Below, piece by piece: positions 1 to 9,792 of a stretch of 64,000 bases of DNA; within the stretch, counting starts at the first letter, position 1, and each line of letters begins with the position of its first letter. The stretch comes from Salinibacterium sp. GTDB lineage: Bacteria; Actinomycetota; Actinomycetes; Actinomycetales; Microbacteriaceae. The translations under genes and the position numbers were made by a program. The notes beneath the pieces were generated by a model. It made no database searches. It worked only from the letters and a program-made list of their open reading frames with translations, and was not told the origin of the DNA. The stretch is from assembly GCA_025351795.1 (NCBI GenBank), contig JANXVG010000074.1, forward strand, positions 45,825 through 109,824, read 5' to 3'.

Positions 1-1219
1 GATGCCATTCGCCGACTATGCGTTCAACAAGGCGCACAGCGCCGGCTATGGGGTGTTGAGCTATTGGACCGCCTACCTCAAGGCGAACTTCCCAGCCGAA
101 TACATGGCTGCGCTCCTCACGAGCGTTGGCGACTCGAAGGACAAGCTCGGCATGTACCTGAGCGAGTGTCGCCGCATGAGCATCAAGGTGCTCGCTCCCG
201 ATGTCAACGAGTCGAGCGCGGACTTCACTGCGGTTGCCGGCGACGTTCGTTTCGGACTCGGGGCGGTGCGCAACGTGGGTTGGAATGTCGTGGAGGCGAT
301 CGCAGGTGCACGCGCTGCCAAGGGCCGGTTCACGACTTTCCATGATTTCCTCCAGAAGGTGCCTATCCCGGTCGCGAATAAGCGCACGGTCGAGTCGCTG
401 ATCAAGGCCGGGGCATTCGACTCGCTCGGCCCCACCCGGCGGGCGTTGCTCGAAATCCACGAAGATGCCGTCGATTCGGCCGTGAGCGTCAAGCGTGCTG
501 AGGCACATGGCCAGGTCGGATTCGATTTCGATATCCTGTGGGACGAACCACACGCTACACAACAGGTGCCAGACCGTCCCGAGTGGTCGAAGCGTGACAA
601 GCTCGCGTTCGAACGCGAAATGCTCGGACTCTACGTGTCGGACCATCCGCTTGCTGGTCTCGAACTCCAGCTCGCCAAGCATGCAACATCGACGATCAGC
701 GAGGTGCTCGGCGGCGAAGCAGCAGCCGACGGCGAGCATGTGACGGTCGCGGGACTTGTCACGAGCGTGCAGCACCGAGTGGCGCGCAATAGCGGTAACC
801 AATATGGGATCGTCACGGTTGAAGACTTCGGAGCCGAGATCAGCGTGATGTTCCTCGGCAAGACCTATCAGGAGTTCGCACCAGCCCTATCGAACGATGC
901 AATCGTGGTGGTGCGAGGGCGCGTCAGTGTGCGCGACGATGGAATGAATCTGCACGCGGTGAGCATGTTCACACCGGATCTTGGTGCGAGTCTTGGATCT
1001 GGTCCGCTGCTCATCTCCCTGCACGAGCAGCGCGCCACAACGGATGTCGTGGGTGCGCTCAACGACGTGCTTATTCGTCACTCTGGGGGCACGGAGGTGC
1101 GGCTCAGACTACTTAAAGGCGATAGTGCGCGAGTCTTCGAGATCCCGTACCCGGTCACCGTATCCGCTGACCTGTACGGTGAACTCAAGACGCTGCTGGG
1201 GCCGAATTGTTTGGCCTGA
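1..1219 (+). CDS. dnaE: DNA polymerase III alpha subunit, C-terminal part (5' end outside window)
   Basis: This is the last ~405 residues of the replicative polymerase catalytic subunit, which extends chromosomal DNA in the cytoplasm as part of the holoenzyme. The window opens inside the finger/palm-proximal region, recognisable by FNKAHSAGYGVLSY and the YLKANFPAEYMAALL stretch that follow the active site in this family. A helix-hairpin-helix region (around VRNVGWNVVEAI) follows, then an OB-fold near residues 245-290 of the visible part (TVAGLVTSV, GIVTVEDF). The PHP and palm domains must lie left of the window. The gene stops at TGA 1217-1219. The paralogue DnaE2 cannot be strictly excluded from a C-terminus alone, but the OB-fold and tail favour DnaE1. 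Confidence 0.93.
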   Translation, partial: MPFADYAFNKAHSAGYGVLSYWTAYLKANFPAEYMAALLTSVGDSKDKLGMYLSECRRMSIKVLAPDVNESSADFTAVAGDVRFGLGAVRNVGWNVVEAIAGARAAKGRFTTFHDFLQKVPIPVANKRTVESLIKAGAFDSLGPTRRALLEIHEDAVDSAVSVKRAEAHGQVGFDFDILWDEPHATQQVPDRPEWSKRDKLAFEREMLGLYVSDHPLAGLELQLAKHATSTISEVLGGEAAADGEHVTVAGLVTSVQHRVARNSGNQYGIVTVEDFGAEISVMFLGKTYQEFAPALSNDAIVVVRGRVSVRDDGMNLHAVSMFTPDLGASLGSGPLLISLHEQRATTDVVGALNDVLIRHSGGTEVRLRLLKGDSARVFEIPYPVTVSADLYGELKTLLGPNCLA

Positions 1220-1228
1220 GCTAGTTTG

Positions 1229-1264
1229 GCTGCTGCTGCTGCTGCTGCCGCTGCCGCTGCCGCT
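1229..1264. repeat. Trinucleotide microsatellite (GCT)6(GCC GCT)3
   Basis: Twelve consecutive GCT/GCC triplets fill most of the 51-bp gap between the dnaE stop and the convergent flavin-reductase stop. The tract is not inside either gene. It is a likely slippage site and sits where a terminator might be expected. Confidence 0.9.
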
Positions 1265-1270
1265 GAACCG

Positions 1271-1777
1271 TTAGGCCGCGTCGCCCGGCCTCAGGTACTT
1301 CCGCTCGTGATAGAGCAGAGCCTCGTCTTCGTCGCCGAGACCGCCATCGTCGATTTCCACGACGATCACCGCGTTGTCATTCACGGGATGCACCTCAATG
1401 ATTCGACCGATCAGCCACGCCGTCACACCCTGCAGGATGGGCACGTTGTGGGGGCCGACGACCCAATGCGCACCCTCAAACCGCAGATCGCGGTCGGCAG
1501 CCATTTGCTCGGCGAGGTGACGTGAGCGCGGGCCGAGCATGTGAATGGCGACCCGGTTTCCCACGGTCATTGCGGGCCACGCGCTAGAGACCTGTGCCAT
1601 GTTGAAGGTTGCCATTGGCGGTGACGCGGCGAGCGACGCTAGCGAGGTTGCGGTGAACCCAACGGGTTTTCCATCCGGGGCGACCGAGGTCACTGCGGCC
1701 ACTCCGGCGGCATGACGACGAAACGCCTGTTTGAAAATCTCGGCGCCCTCTGGCAGGGGAGTGGGTTGCTTTTTCAT
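1271..1777 (-). CDS. Flavin reductase-like domain protein (HpaC/FMN-binding split barrel family)
   Basis: The 168-residue protein fits the family of NAD(P)H:flavin oxidoreductases that hand reduced FMN or FAD to a monooxygenase or act alone in the cytoplasm. The N-terminal FKQAFRRHAAGVAAVTS and GKPVGFTATSLASLAASPP are the flavin-binding signature of the family, and the conserved core continues through FEGAHWVVG. Length is typical. It starts at ATG 1777 and reads toward dnaE, convergent with it and divergent from hisD. No partner monooxygenase is adjacent, so the substrate is unknown. The start codon overlaps a short inverted repeat (ATACG-TC-CGTAT, 1776-1787). Confidence 0.85.
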   Translation of the reverse strand: MKKQPTPLPEGAEIFKQAFRRHAAGVAAVTSVAPDGKPVGFTATSLASLAASPPMATFNMAQVSSAWPAMTVGNRVAIHMLGPRSRHLAEQMAADRDLRFEGAHWVVGPHNVPILQGVTAWLIGRIIEVHPVNDNAVIVVEIDDGGLGDEDEALLYHERKYLRPGDAA

Positions 1778-1791
1778 ACGTCCGTATCAAT

Positions 1792-1797
1792 TATAAT
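1792..1797 (+). promoter_or_regulatory. Candidate -10 hexamer upstream of hisD
   Basis: A perfect TATAAT lies 47 bp before the hisD start in the 66-bp divergent gap. The nearest -35-like sequence (TTGCTT, 1766-1771) gives a 20-bp spacer, longer than ideal, so the assignment is tentative. Confidence 0.35.
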
Positions 1798-1843
1798 CTG
1801 GCTGGCACTATTCCCCGAGCCCACGAACTAGCATGGTCAGGCC

Positions 1844-3154
1844 ATGATGCAGACGATAGACCTCCGCAACGTTCAGCCTACGAGAAGCGAGCTTGTTCGA
1901 CTCGTCCCCCGCGCCCAACTCGATGTATCCGTTGCGACGGACGTCGCGCGCGACCTCATCGATGCCGTGCGCGAGCGGGGGGCGGATGCACTGCTCGAGC
2001 AGGCGCAGCGACTCGATGGAGTGCTGCCCAACCGCATCCGCATTCACGCGGACGAGATAGATCGTGCGGTTGAGGCGCTCGATCCCGCGGTTCGAAGCGC
2101 GATTGACGAGACCATTTTCCGCGTACGACTGGCCACGCACGCGCAAGTTCCCCATGGTGCTCTCACCACCCTTGCGCCGGGTGCTGAGGTACTCCAGCGC
2201 TGGCAGCCGGTCAATCGGGTCGGTCTCTATGTGCCCGGCGGAAAGGCCGTCTATCCCTCTAGCGTCGTCATGAACGTTGTACCAGCGCAGGTGGCCGGCG
2301 TGTCGTCGATCGCGCTCGCGTCGCCGGCACAGAAAGAGTTTGACGGCGCCGTGCACCCGACGATCCTGGCCGCAGCCGGCATCCTGGGCATTGATGAGGT
2401 CTACGCCATGGGGGGAGCTGGTGCGATTGGCGCGTTCGCCTACGGAGTTTCCGGCATCGGACTCGACTCCGTCGACATCATCACCGGCCCCGGCAACGTC
2501 TATGTTGCCGCAGCAAAGCGACTGGTCCGTGGTGTGGTGGGGATTGATTCCGAGGCAGGTCCCACCGAGATACTGGTGATTGCAGATGCCACCGCGAACC
2601 CGCGCATCGTCGCGGCTGATCTCGTGAGCCAGGCAGAACACGACGAACTCGCCGCTGCCGTACTGGTGACTGATTCTCCGGAACTGGCGACTGCGGTCTC
2701 GGCCGAGGTCAGCCGCCTGGCGGCCACAACGAAACACTCGGCGCGCGTCAGTGAGGCGCTCAGCGGCCAACAGTCCGCGATCGTGCTCGTGAAGGATCTT
2801 GCATCGGCCGCCGCGTTTAGTAACGCGTACGGCCCTGAGCACCTTGAGATTCAGACAACAGACCCCGATAGTGTCGTGGACTTGATCGATAATGCCGGCG
2901 CGATCTTCGTGGGGCCGCACTCTCCGGTGAGCCTCGGCGACTACCTCGCCGGGTCCAACCACGTTTTACCCACGGGCGGGCAGTCGCGGTTTACCGCAGG
3001 CCTTGGGGCGTACACGTTCCTGCGCCCGCAACAGATCATCCGCTATGACCGGCTGGCATTGAAAGGTGTCGAACCCGCGATCGTCGCGCTGAGCTGTGCC
3101 GAAGACCTTCCCGCGCACGGTGCTGCCGTCACCGCGCGCTTCACCAGCCTCTAA
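1844..3154 (+). CDS. hisD: Histidinol dehydrogenase
   Basis: This cytoplasmic zinc enzyme carries out the last two steps of histidine synthesis, oxidising L-histidinol to L-histidine with two NAD+. All family blocks are present: [14 protein letters not shown] (NAD region), [19 protein letters not shown] carrying the Gln and His zinc ligands, YGPEHLEI with the catalytic Glu-His pair, and the C-terminal [20 protein letters not shown]. The 436-residue length is normal. Two ATGs lie in tandem (1844 and 1847), so the start is uncertain by one codon. No other his gene is adjacent in the window; nrdR follows 37 bp downstream. Confidence 0.97.
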   Translation: MMQTIDLRNVQPTRSELVRLVPRAQLDVSVATDVARDLIDAVRERGADALLEQAQRLDGVLPNRIRIHADEIDRAVEALDPAVRSAIDETIFRVRLATHAQVPHGALTTLAPGAEVLQRWQPVNRVGLYVPGGKAVYPSSVVMNVVPAQVAGVSSIALASPAQKEFDGAVHPTILAAAGILGIDEVYAMGGAGAIGAFAYGVSGIGLDSVDIITGPGNVYVAAAKRLVRGVVGIDSEAGPTEILVIADATANPRIVAADLVSQAEHDELAAAVLVTDSPELATAVSAEVSRLAATTKHSARVSEALSGQQSAIVLVKDLASAAAFSNAYGPEHLEIQTTDPDSVVDLIDNAGAIFVGPHSPVSLGDYLAGSNHVLPTGGQSRFTAGLGAYTFLRPQQIIRYDRLALKGVEPAIVALSCAEDLPAHGAAVTARFTSL

Positions 3155-3191
3155 CCAGTCTTCGGACCGGACGCCGTATCCTGTAGCTACC

Positions 3192-3659
3192 ATGTTCTGC
3201 CCCTTCTGCCGCCACCCAGATAGCCGGGTCATCGACTCTCGCACTAGTGATGACGGGCTCGCAATCCGCCGCCGCCGCCAATGCCCGGAGTGCGGTCGTC
3301 GCTTCTCTACGACAGAGACCGCCAGCCTCAGCGTGATCAAGCGCAATGGAGTCGTGGAATCGTTCAGTCGCGAGAAGATCGTCGCGGGGGTTCACAAGGC
3401 GTGCCAAGGCAGGCCAGTCACCGATACTGACCTCGCCGTGCTGGCACAGAAAGTGGAGGAGACAATTCGCGCCACCGGCGTAGCACAGATCGAAGCGAAC
3501 GACATCGGCCTAGCAATCCTGTCGCCGCTACGCGAGCTCGATGAGGTGGCCTACTTACGGTTCGCGAGTGTGTACCAAGCATTTGATTCGCTTGAAGACT
3601 TCGAGACGGCCATCATGCTCTTGCGCGTCGAGCATGACGCGGCGCAAGCCGGGGAATGA
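3192..3659 (+). CDS. nrdR: Transcriptional repressor NrdR
   Basis: NrdR represses ribonucleotide reductase operons in response to ATP/dATP level. The 155-residue protein has the diagnostic N-terminal zinc ribbon (MFCPFC, then [12 protein letters not shown]) followed by an ATP-cone domain ([16 protein letters not shown] onward). Length is typical. The ATG at 3192 is chosen because the zinc-ribbon Met-Phe-Cys-Pro-Phe-Cys start is invariant in the family; longer readings only run back into hisD. It lies between hisD and pyrD on the same strand. No NrdR box was recognised inside the window. Confidence 0.97.
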   Translation: MFCPFCRHPDSRVIDSRTSDDGLAIRRRRQCPECGRRFSTTETASLSVIKRNGVVESFSREKIVAGVHKACQGRPVTDTDLAVLAQKVEETIRATGVAQIEANDIGLAILSPLRELDEVAYLRFASVYQAFDSLEDFETAIMLLRVEHDAAQAGE

Positions 3660-3686
3660 TCACGCTGCCGGTAACCTGACGTTGGT

Positions 3687-4709
3687 ATGTATCGCATCTT
3701 GTTCTCCATCGTCCTCTCCAGACTCGACCCTGAGCGCGCGCATCAGCTCGCGTTCGTGGTGATCAGGATGCTGCCGACGCTGGGTTTCGGACGCCTGGTG
3801 CGCCGCTTCACGCGTCCAGTCGCCTCCCTCGCGGTGCACACCCTCGGCGTGCGTTTTGACTCGCCGTTTGGGGTGGCGGCGGGTTTCGACAAAGATGGAC
3901 GCGGCATCCGCGGTCTTGGCCAGCTCGGCTTTGGTCACGTCGAGGTGGGTACGGTCACTGCGATCGCGCAGCTCGGTAATCCGAAGCCGAGGCTCTTCCG
4001 ACTCGTGCCTGACCGAGCGGTCATCAACCGTATGGGGTTCAATAACGAGGGCGCGGCGGTCATCCGCCGACGAATTGTGAGGACCTCGCGGCATCGTGTA
4101 CGACCGGTTATCGGAGCAAACATCGGCAAGTCGCGCGTCGTCGATCTCGACCACGCGATCGCTGACTATGTCGCGAGCACGCGTCAGCTCGCACCGGTTG
4201 TGGACTACCTCGTCGTCAACGTCAGTTCGCCGAATACTCCCGGCCTTCGAGGCTTGCAAGAGATCGACAAGTTGCGCCCGTTGCTGGCTGCGGTACAGCA
4301 CGAGGCAGGCGACACTCCCGTACTTGTGAAGATTTCCCCCGACCTGACCGACCATGAAGCGGGGCGCATCACCGCTCTCACGCTCGAACTGGGACTCAGC
4401 GGAATTATCGCTACGAATACGACCGTGTCGCGAGACACATTGACGAGCGATGCCGCGGTAGTCGAGGCCGCAGGCGCCGGGGGCCTTTCCGGGCCTCCAC
4501 TCGCTCGCCGTTCGCTTGAGCTGCTGCGGATCATTCGCGCTGGGGTGCCATCCCAGTTTTGCGTCATATCGGCGGGTGGAGTTGAATCGGCGGCCGACGT
4601 CGCTGAGCGTCTCGCAGCCGGGGCAACCCTGGTACAGGGCTACACGGCGTTCCTCTATCGTGGTCCGGGGTGGGCCCGTTCGATCAATCGCGGGCTTGCG
4701 CGGTTGTAG
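3687..4709 (+). CDS. pyrD: Dihydroorotate dehydrogenase (quinone), class 2
   Basis: PyrD oxidises dihydroorotate to orotate in pyrimidine synthesis and passes electrons through FMN to membrane quinone. The 340-residue length and an N-terminal amphipathic extension (YRILFSIVLSRLDPERAHQL) mark the class 2, membrane-associated type. VNVSSPNTPGLRGLQ carries the catalytic serine region, FGVAAGFDKDG is the FMN/substrate loop, and ISAGGVESAADVAERLAAGA is the FMN-phosphate site. It ends at 4709, directly abutting the convergent DUF3043 gene with no spacer. Confidence 0.96.
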   Translation: MYRILFSIVLSRLDPERAHQLAFVVIRMLPTLGFGRLVRRFTRPVASLAVHTLGVRFDSPFGVAAGFDKDGRGIRGLGQLGFGHVEVGTVTAIAQLGNPKPRLFRLVPDRAVINRMGFNNEGAAVIRRRIVRTSRHRVRPVIGANIGKSRVVDLDHAIADYVASTRQLAPVVDYLVVNVSSPNTPGLRGLQEIDKLRPLLAAVQHEAGDTPVLVKISPDLTDHEAGRITALTLELGLSGIIATNTTVSRDTLTSDAAVVEAAGAGGLSGPPLARRSLELLRIIRAGVPSQFCVISAGGVESAADVAERLAAGATLVQGYTAFLYRGPGWARSINRGLARL

Positions 4710-5291
4710 CTAGACGGGAAATTGCCCGCGCTTGACCTGTGGCTTGGGCAGACGCATCATGCGCAGTTGAAGCGCACGCATTCCCGCGTACCAGCGCACT
4801 CTTTCGACTTTCGACTGACCAAACTTTGCGCCAAGCTTTCGGGTGAGCTGGAAGCCGAGTACAACCACGTCGAGCACCGCGACAATGAAGAACGCCCAGA
4901 GGGCGATGAGGCCGATCGTTTGTACTTGCGGCTGGGGGAAAAACGTGAGGATGATGACAGCGAACAGCAGCGGGATCATGAGCTCGCCGATGTTGAATCT
5001 CGCGTCTACGTAGTCGCGCACGTAACGCTTCTGCGCTCCCCGGTCGCGTAGCGGAAGGTATTTTTCCTCGCCGTTAGCGAGGCCGATCCTCGCTTTATCG
5101 CGCTGAATCTGCGTCGCGATCCGTGCGTTACGCCGCGCCTCCGTTCGGTCAGAACTGACGAGCGGGCGCTTGCGTGCGTCTTCCTTCTCTTTGCGCGTGG
5201 GAGTCGGGTGGCCCTTGCCACCCGAGATGCTGTCGGTGTTGAGCTCATAAGTGACTGCTTTGTCGCTCGCGCCCTGCGTTGTCTTGGCCAC
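4710..5291 (-). CDS. DUF3043 membrane protein
   Basis: This 193-residue actinobacterial protein of unknown function has a long charged, hydrophilic N-terminus (about residues 1-95, with PTRKEKEDARKRP typical of DUF3043), then two hydrophobic segments (roughly 105-125 and 130-150) and a basic C-terminal tail. The topology predicts a small inner-membrane protein with both ends cytoplasmic. It is convergent with pyrD without intergenic DNA and divergent from the M20 dipeptidase, leaving only 38 bp for both upstream regions. Confidence 0.85.
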   Translation of the reverse strand: MAKTTQGASDKAVTYELNTDSISGGKGHPTPTRKEKEDARKRPLVSSDRTEARRNARIATQIQRDKARIGLANGEEKYLPLRDRGAQKRYVRDYVDARFNIGELMIPLLFAVIILTFFPQPQVQTIGLIALWAFFIVAVLDVVVLGFQLTRKLGAKFGQSKVERVRWYAGMRALQLRMMRLPKPQVKRGQFPV

Positions 5292-5329
5292 GGAAATCCT
5301 CGCTCTTCGGTCCCATTAAGATTACCTCC

Positions 5330-6727
5330 ATGAGTACCGACGACGAGCACCGTGCCCGGGAAGCCCTGCGTGACGTGGTGCACCGCGGGCTGCCAACGAC
5401 GATTGCCGACCTCTCGGCCCTCGTACGCATTCCGTCCGTCTCGTGGGACGGCTTCGACGCGGAGCACGTCGCGACGAGTGCGAAGGCTGTTGCTGCCTTG
5501 TTCCAGAATCTCGGAGTGTTCGAATCCGTCGAGATTTCGAGGGCGGCTATCGGTACGACCGGCACACTTGGCCTGCCAGCCGTTCTCGCGACTAGGAAAG
5601 CGCGCAACGGCAAGCCGACGATCCTGCTCTACGCCCACCACGACGTGCAGCCGCCCGGACAGGATACGGACTGGGATTCGCCGCCGTTCGAGCCCACGGT
5701 GCGCGGCGACCGGCTATACGGACGGGGAGCAGCGGATGATAAGGCCGGCGTCATGGCACACGTTGCAGCCATCCGCGCACTCGTCGCGACTGCCGGGCCG
5801 GACTTCGACCTCGGGCTCGCAGTGTTCATTGAGGGTGAGGAGGAGTTCGGTTCCCGGTCGTTCGTTGACTTCCTGGCCCAGCACAGGAATCAACTGGAAG
5901 CCGATGCTATCGTCGTCGCCGACTCAGACAACTGGAATGTCGACACTCCGGCTCTCACGGTCGCGCTGCGCGGCAACGTGACCTTCACGCTCACCGTTTC
6001 TACACTCGACCACGCATCACACTCGGGAATGTTCGGAGGAGCCGTACCCGACGCGATGCTCGCGACGATTCGCTTGCTGTCGACGTTCTACGCCGAAGAT
6101 GGTTCGGTTGCTGTTGTGGGCCTCACATCACGGCAGACCGATACCCCCGACTATGACGAGCGCACGCTTCGCGAAGAGGCCGCCTTACTCGATGGGGTCA
6201 CCCCAATCGGTTCTGGCACGATCCTCAGTCGCCTCTGGAACAAGCCGGCTATCACCGTTACCGGAATTGATGCGCCGACGATGGTCAACGCATCCAATAC
6301 GCTCACGCCCTCGATCTCTGTGCGCATCTCGGCGCGCATCGCGCCAGGCCAGAAAGCGGCGGATGCCTACGTCGCCATCGAGACGCACCTGCGTGAGCAC
6401 GCCCCGTTTGGCGCTCACCTTGAGATCACCGACGTCGACTGCGGCAATCCCTTCCTGGTGGACACGAGTGGTTGGGCCGTGGCCGCGGCGAAGGCCGCCA
6501 TGCGCGAGGCCTGGGGAGTTGAACCGCTCGAGACCGGCATCGGCGGGTCGATTCCTTTCATTTCCGATCTGGTTGACATGTTTCCGCACGCGGAGATACT
6601 CGTCACGGGGGTCGAGGACCCAGATTCGCGCGCCCACAGTCCTAATGAGTCGCTGCATCTCGGAGTTTTTCGCCGTGCAATTCTCACTGAGGCCGTGTTG
6701 CTCGCGAAGTTCAACGACCGGACGTAG
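5330..6727 (+). CDS. M20-family metallopeptidase (dipeptidase)
   Basis: This is a cytoplasmic di-zinc peptidase of the M20 family, probably a dipeptidase. It shows the metal-binding blocks LLYAHHDVQPPGQD (His/Asp), GRGAADDKAG (bridging Asp), EGEEEFGS (catalytic and ligand Glu) and VVADSD (Asp), plus a dimerisation insert starting at VALRGNVTFTLTV. At 465 residues it has normal length. The ATG at 5330 is preferred to upstream in-frame codons because those would overlap the divergent DUF3043 gene, and the residues after it match family N-termini. Substrate specificity cannot be read from sequence. Confidence 0.88.
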   Translation: MSTDDEHRAREALRDVVHRGLPTTIADLSALVRIPSVSWDGFDAEHVATSAKAVAALFQNLGVFESVEISRAAIGTTGTLGLPAVLATRKARNGKPTILLYAHHDVQPPGQDTDWDSPPFEPTVRGDRLYGRGAADDKAGVMAHVAAIRALVATAGPDFDLGLAVFIEGEEEFGSRSFVDFLAQHRNQLEADAIVVADSDNWNVDTPALTVALRGNVTFTLTVSTLDHASHSGMFGGAVPDAMLATIRLLSTFYAEDGSVAVVGLTSRQTDTPDYDERTLREEAALLDGVTPIGSGTILSRLWNKPAITVTGIDAPTMVNASNTLTPSISVRISARIAPGQKAADAYVAIETHLREHAPFGAHLEITDVDCGNPFLVDTSGWAVAAAKAAMREAWGVEPLETGIGGSIPFISDLVDMFPHAEILVTGVEDPDSRAHSPNESLHLGVFRRAILTEAVLLAKFNDRT

Positions 6728-6736
6728 AATCGAATT

Positions 6737-7093
6737 ATGAGCGACACCATCGAAAAGATCGCGGCCCACGGCGTTGGGCTCACGGATGCAGCTGCCGGCA
6801 AAGTGCGCAGCCTGATGACGCAAGAGGGCCGTGATGACCTCCGCCTCCGAGTCGCCGTGCAGCCGGGTGGCTGCTCTGGGCTGATCTATCAGCTGTACTT
6901 CGATGAACGCACTCTCGATGGCGATGTCGCGGTAGATTTCGGTGCGGGTGTCGCGGTCGTTGTCGACAAGATGAGCGTTCCCTACCTCGACGGTGCGACT
7001 ATTGACTTCGAAGACACGATCCAGAAGCAGGGCTTCACGATTGACAACCCGAACGCGGGAGGTAGTTGCGCATGTGGAGACAGCTTCCACTGA
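6737..7093 (+). CDS. erpA: A-type iron-sulfur carrier / insertion protein (ErpA/HesB-like)
   Basis: This 118-residue protein accepts Fe-S clusters from a scaffold and delivers them to apo-enzymes. The three conserved cysteines are visible: one in QPGGCSGLIYQ and two in GGSCACGDSF at the C-terminus. It starts 9 bp after the peptidase stop and so may be co-transcribed with it. Its position just before the cytochrome oxidase genes fits a role in respiratory metalloprotein assembly, including the Rieske protein, but that link is inference. ErpA versus SufA/IscA naming is not decidable here. Confidence 0.88.
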   Translation: MSDTIEKIAAHGVGLTDAAAGKVRSLMTQEGRDDLRLRVAVQPGGCSGLIYQLYFDERTLDGDVAVDFGAGVAVVVDKMSVPYLDGATIDFEDTIQKQGFTIDNPNAGGSCACGDSFH

Positions 7094-7128
7094 GCAAATA
7101 CTCGTCATAGACGGTAAAATCACTGCCC

Positions 7129-7162
7129 CAAAGGGTGTCGCCCGAAAGGTCGGCACCCTTTG
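7129..7162 (+). terminator. Hairpin between erpA and ctaC
   Basis: 12-nt arms CAAAGGGTGTCG (7129-7140) and CGGCACCCTTTG (7151-7162) pair with a single mismatch around a 10-nt loop. There is only a weak T-rich tail, so it may be a terminator for erpA or a leader structure for ctaC. Confidence 0.55.
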
Positions 7163-7211
7163 CTGGTTATAGACTGACCGTGATCCAGTTCACATGTCCG
7201 AGAGGTTTCAG

Positions 7212-8069
7212 GTGCGTTCTTACCGCCGTTTTCGATGGGTTGCAATTCCCATCGCACTGGCCGTCACCGTCATCCTCGCCGGGTGCACACAGGAGCAGTT
7301 GCAGGGTTGGCTTCCGACAGCGCCTGGCACGACGAACCATGTAGATCAGGTCATCGGGCTCTGGGTCACCTCGTGGATTGTGCTCCTCGCCGTGGGCGTT
7401 GTGACGTGGGGCCTGATCATCTGGGCTGCGGTGGTCTACCGTCGCCGTAAGGGTCAGACCGGCCTACCCGTGCAATTGCGATACAACATGCCGATCGAAA
7501 TTTTCTACACGATCGTGCCGCTCGTTCTCGTGTTGGGGTTCTTTGCGTTCACCGCCCGCGACCAAGCCCAGATCGAGCAGCCCATCAAGAATCCAGATGT
7601 CACGATCGAGGTGTTCGGCAAGCGCTGGGCGTGGGACTTCAATTACGTCAAAGAAAACGTCTACAGTGCTGGCATTCAGGCGCAGCAACTCGAAGCGGGC
7701 ACGCTCGATCAGAGCAAACTGCCCGTGCTCTACTTGCCGGTTAACGCCAAGGTCGAGATCAAGATTGAATCACGAGATGTTGCCCATTCCTTCTGGGTCG
7801 TAAACTTTCTCTACAAGAAAGACGCGATCCCGGGCAAAACCAACCACATGTATTTCGTTCCGGAAAAGATCGGCACGTATCAGGGGAAGTGCGCTGAGTT
7901 GTGCGGTGAGTATCACTCGCTCATGCTCTTTCAGGTGAAAGTCGTGCCGCAGGCTGACTACGATGCCTACATCCAGGCTCAGCGCGCAGCCGGCTTTGCT
8001 GGCCAACTCGGCGCGGACTACAACGTGAACCAGAACCTGCCAGGCAACGGCAGCACTAACGGGGGATAG
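7212..8069 (+). CDS. ctaC: Cytochrome c oxidase subunit II (aa3-type)
   Basis: Subunit II takes electrons from the cytochrome c domain of QcrC into the CuA centre of the aa3 oxidase. The N-terminus is a lipoprotein signal with lipobox VILAGC, followed by two transmembrane helices (about residues 45-70 and 90-115) and an extracellular cupredoxin domain. The CuA ligands are in the [12 protein letters not shown] block, with the upstream His in [14 protein letters not shown] 7212 is preferred because GAGG lies 7 nt before it; ATG 7194 would add six residues. It begins the ctaC-ctaD-ctaF run. Confidence 0.96.
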   Translation: MRSYRRFRWVAIPIALAVTVILAGCTQEQLQGWLPTAPGTTNHVDQVIGLWVTSWIVLLAVGVVTWGLIIWAAVVYRRRKGQTGLPVQLRYNMPIEIFYTIVPLVLVLGFFAFTARDQAQIEQPIKNPDVTIEVFGKRWAWDFNYVKENVYSAGIQAQQLEAGTLDQSKLPVLYLPVNAKVEIKIESRDVAHSFWVVNFLYKKDAIPGKTNHMYFVPEKIGTYQGKCAELCGEYHSLMLFQVKVVPQADYDAYIQAQRAAGFAGQLGADYNVNQNLPGNGSTNGG

Positions 8070-8074
8070 CACCC

Positions 8075-9790
8075 ATGACAACTGCAACTGCCGCCCCCGT
8101 ACTCGGCGCGACAACGTTGAGCCCCAGAGGCAACGTGGTCGTCAAGTGGATCACCACTACTGACCACAAGACCATTGGCTATCTGTACCTGATTACCTCG
8201 TTCGTGTACTTCTGTTTGGGCGGGGTCATGGCCCTGATTATCCGGGCGCAGCTTTTCGAGCCGGGCCTTGAAATTGTGCAGACCAAGGAGCAATATAACC
8301 AGCTCTTCACGATGCACGGCACGATTATGCTTCTCATGTTTGCGACACCGCTGTTCGCGGGCTTCGTGAATGTCCTTATGCCTCTGCAGATAGGTGCGCC
8401 AGACGTAGCGTTCCCACGCCTCAACGCTTTCGCGTACTGGCTCTACTCGTTGGGCTCGCTGATTGCCGTAGCCGGGTTTATCACCCCGCAGGGTGCTGCG
8501 TCGTTTGGTTGGACGGCGTACGCGCCACTCGCCTCCACGACTTTTACGCCCGGGTTGGGTGGCAATCTCTGGGTATTCGGGCTCACGATGAGTGGATTCG
8601 GCACGATTCTGGGCGCCGTCAACTTCATCACGACGATCATCACGATGCGCGCTCCCGGAATGACCATGTTCCGCATGCCGATCTTCACGTGGAACGCGCT
8701 CGTTACCTCAATCCTCGTGCTGATGGCCTTCCCGCCCCTCGCCGTCGCCCTCTCCGCGCTTGGCGCCGACCGCGTGTTTGGCGCTCACATTTTCGACCCG
8801 GCAAACGGTGGAGCACTGCTCTGGCAGCACTTGTTCTGGTTCTTTGGGCATCCCGAGGTCTACATCATTGCGCTACCATTTTTCGGCATTATTTCCGAAG
8901 TGCTACCGGTGTTCAGTCGCAAGCCGATCTTCGGCTACAAGACGCTGATCTACGCCACAATCTCGATCGCAGCGCTGTCTGTGACGGTCTGGGCTCACCA
9001 CATGTACGTCACGGGCTCCGTGCTCTTGCCGTTCTTCGCCCTCATGACCATGCTCATCGCGGTTCCGACCGGGGTGAAGATTTTTAACTGGATCGGTACG
9101 ATGTGGCGTGGTTCTGTAACGTTTGAGACGCCCATGCTGTGGGCGATCGGCTTTCTCATCACCTTTACGTTCGGAGGGCTCACCGGCGTTATTCTTGCGA
9201 GCCCGCCTCTCGACTTCCACGTCTCAGACACCTATTTCGTCGTCGCTCACTTCCACTATGTGGTGTTTGGCACGGTCGTCTTCGCGATGTTCAGCGGGTT
9301 CTACTTCTGGTGGCCTAAGTGGACAGGGAAGATGCTCAATGAGCGCCTGGGCAAGATCCACTTTTGGCTGCTGTTCATCGGTTTCCACACCACCTTCCTG
9401 ATCCAGCATTGGCTTGGTGTCGTGGGGATGCCGCGTCGTTACGCCACTTACTTCGCTGGCGACGGCTTCACGTGGATGAACCAGGTATCGACGGTCGGTG
9501 CCGCGACTCTCGGTATTTCGCTTTTACCCTTCCTGTATAACGTCTATATCACCGCGCGCATGGCACCTAAAGTGACGGTCGATGATCCATGGGGGTATGG
9601 ACGATCTCTCGAGTGGGCCACGTCGTGTCCGCCACCGCGACACAACTTCACGTCGCTCCCGCGCATCCGGTCCGAGTCGCCTGCCTTCGATTTAAACCAT
9701 CCGGAAGCTGGCATGCCCATCGGCATCGGCCCGTTCAAGGATGCACCTGACGCGCCCGTCTACGATGCAGCAGACGAGAAAGTGAAGTAA
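8075..9790 (+). CDS. ctaD: Cytochrome c oxidase subunit I (aa3-type)
   Basis: This is the catalytic subunit, reducing O2 to water at the haem a3-CuB centre and pumping protons. The 571-residue protein has about twelve transmembrane helices. [12 protein letters not shown] holds the CuB His cross-linked to Tyr and the D-channel glutamate of A1-type oxidases. VWAHHMY supplies the other CuB histidines, and AHFHYVVFG the haem ligands. The D-channel entry region [13 protein letters not shown] is intact. The gene starts 5 bp after ctaC and ends 2 bp before ctaF, indicating one transcript. Confidence 0.98.
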   Translation: MTTATAAPVLGATTLSPRGNVVVKWITTTDHKTIGYLYLITSFVYFCLGGVMALIIRAQLFEPGLEIVQTKEQYNQLFTMHGTIMLLMFATPLFAGFVNVLMPLQIGAPDVAFPRLNAFAYWLYSLGSLIAVAGFITPQGAASFGWTAYAPLASTTFTPGLGGNLWVFGLTMSGFGTILGAVNFITTIITMRAPGMTMFRMPIFTWNALVTSILVLMAFPPLAVALSALGADRVFGAHIFDPANGGALLWQHLFWFFGHPEVYIIALPFFGIISEVLPVFSRKPIFGYKTLIYATISIAALSVTVWAHHMYVTGSVLLPFFALMTMLIAVPTGVKIFNWIGTMWRGSVTFETPMLWAIGFLITFTFGGLTGVILASPPLDFHVSDTYFVVAHFHYVVFGTVVFAMFSGFYFWWPKWTGKMLNERLGKIHFWLLFIGFHTTFLIQHWLGVVGMPRRYATYFAGDGFTWMNQVSTVGAATLGISLLPFLYNVYITARMAPKVTVDDPWGYGRSLEWATSCPPPRHNFTSLPRIRSESPAFDLNHPEAGMPIGIGPFKDAPDAPVYDAADEKVK

Positions 9791-9792
9791 CC

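Noticed and set aside
1808..2962. Minus-strand 384-codon open frame across hisD
   Set aside because: It is antisense to a clear hisD and is His/Arg/Gly-rich, a by-product of high-GC codon use.
7129..7162. Riboswitch before ctaC
   Set aside because: Only a simple stem-loop is present, with no multi-helix aptamer pattern.
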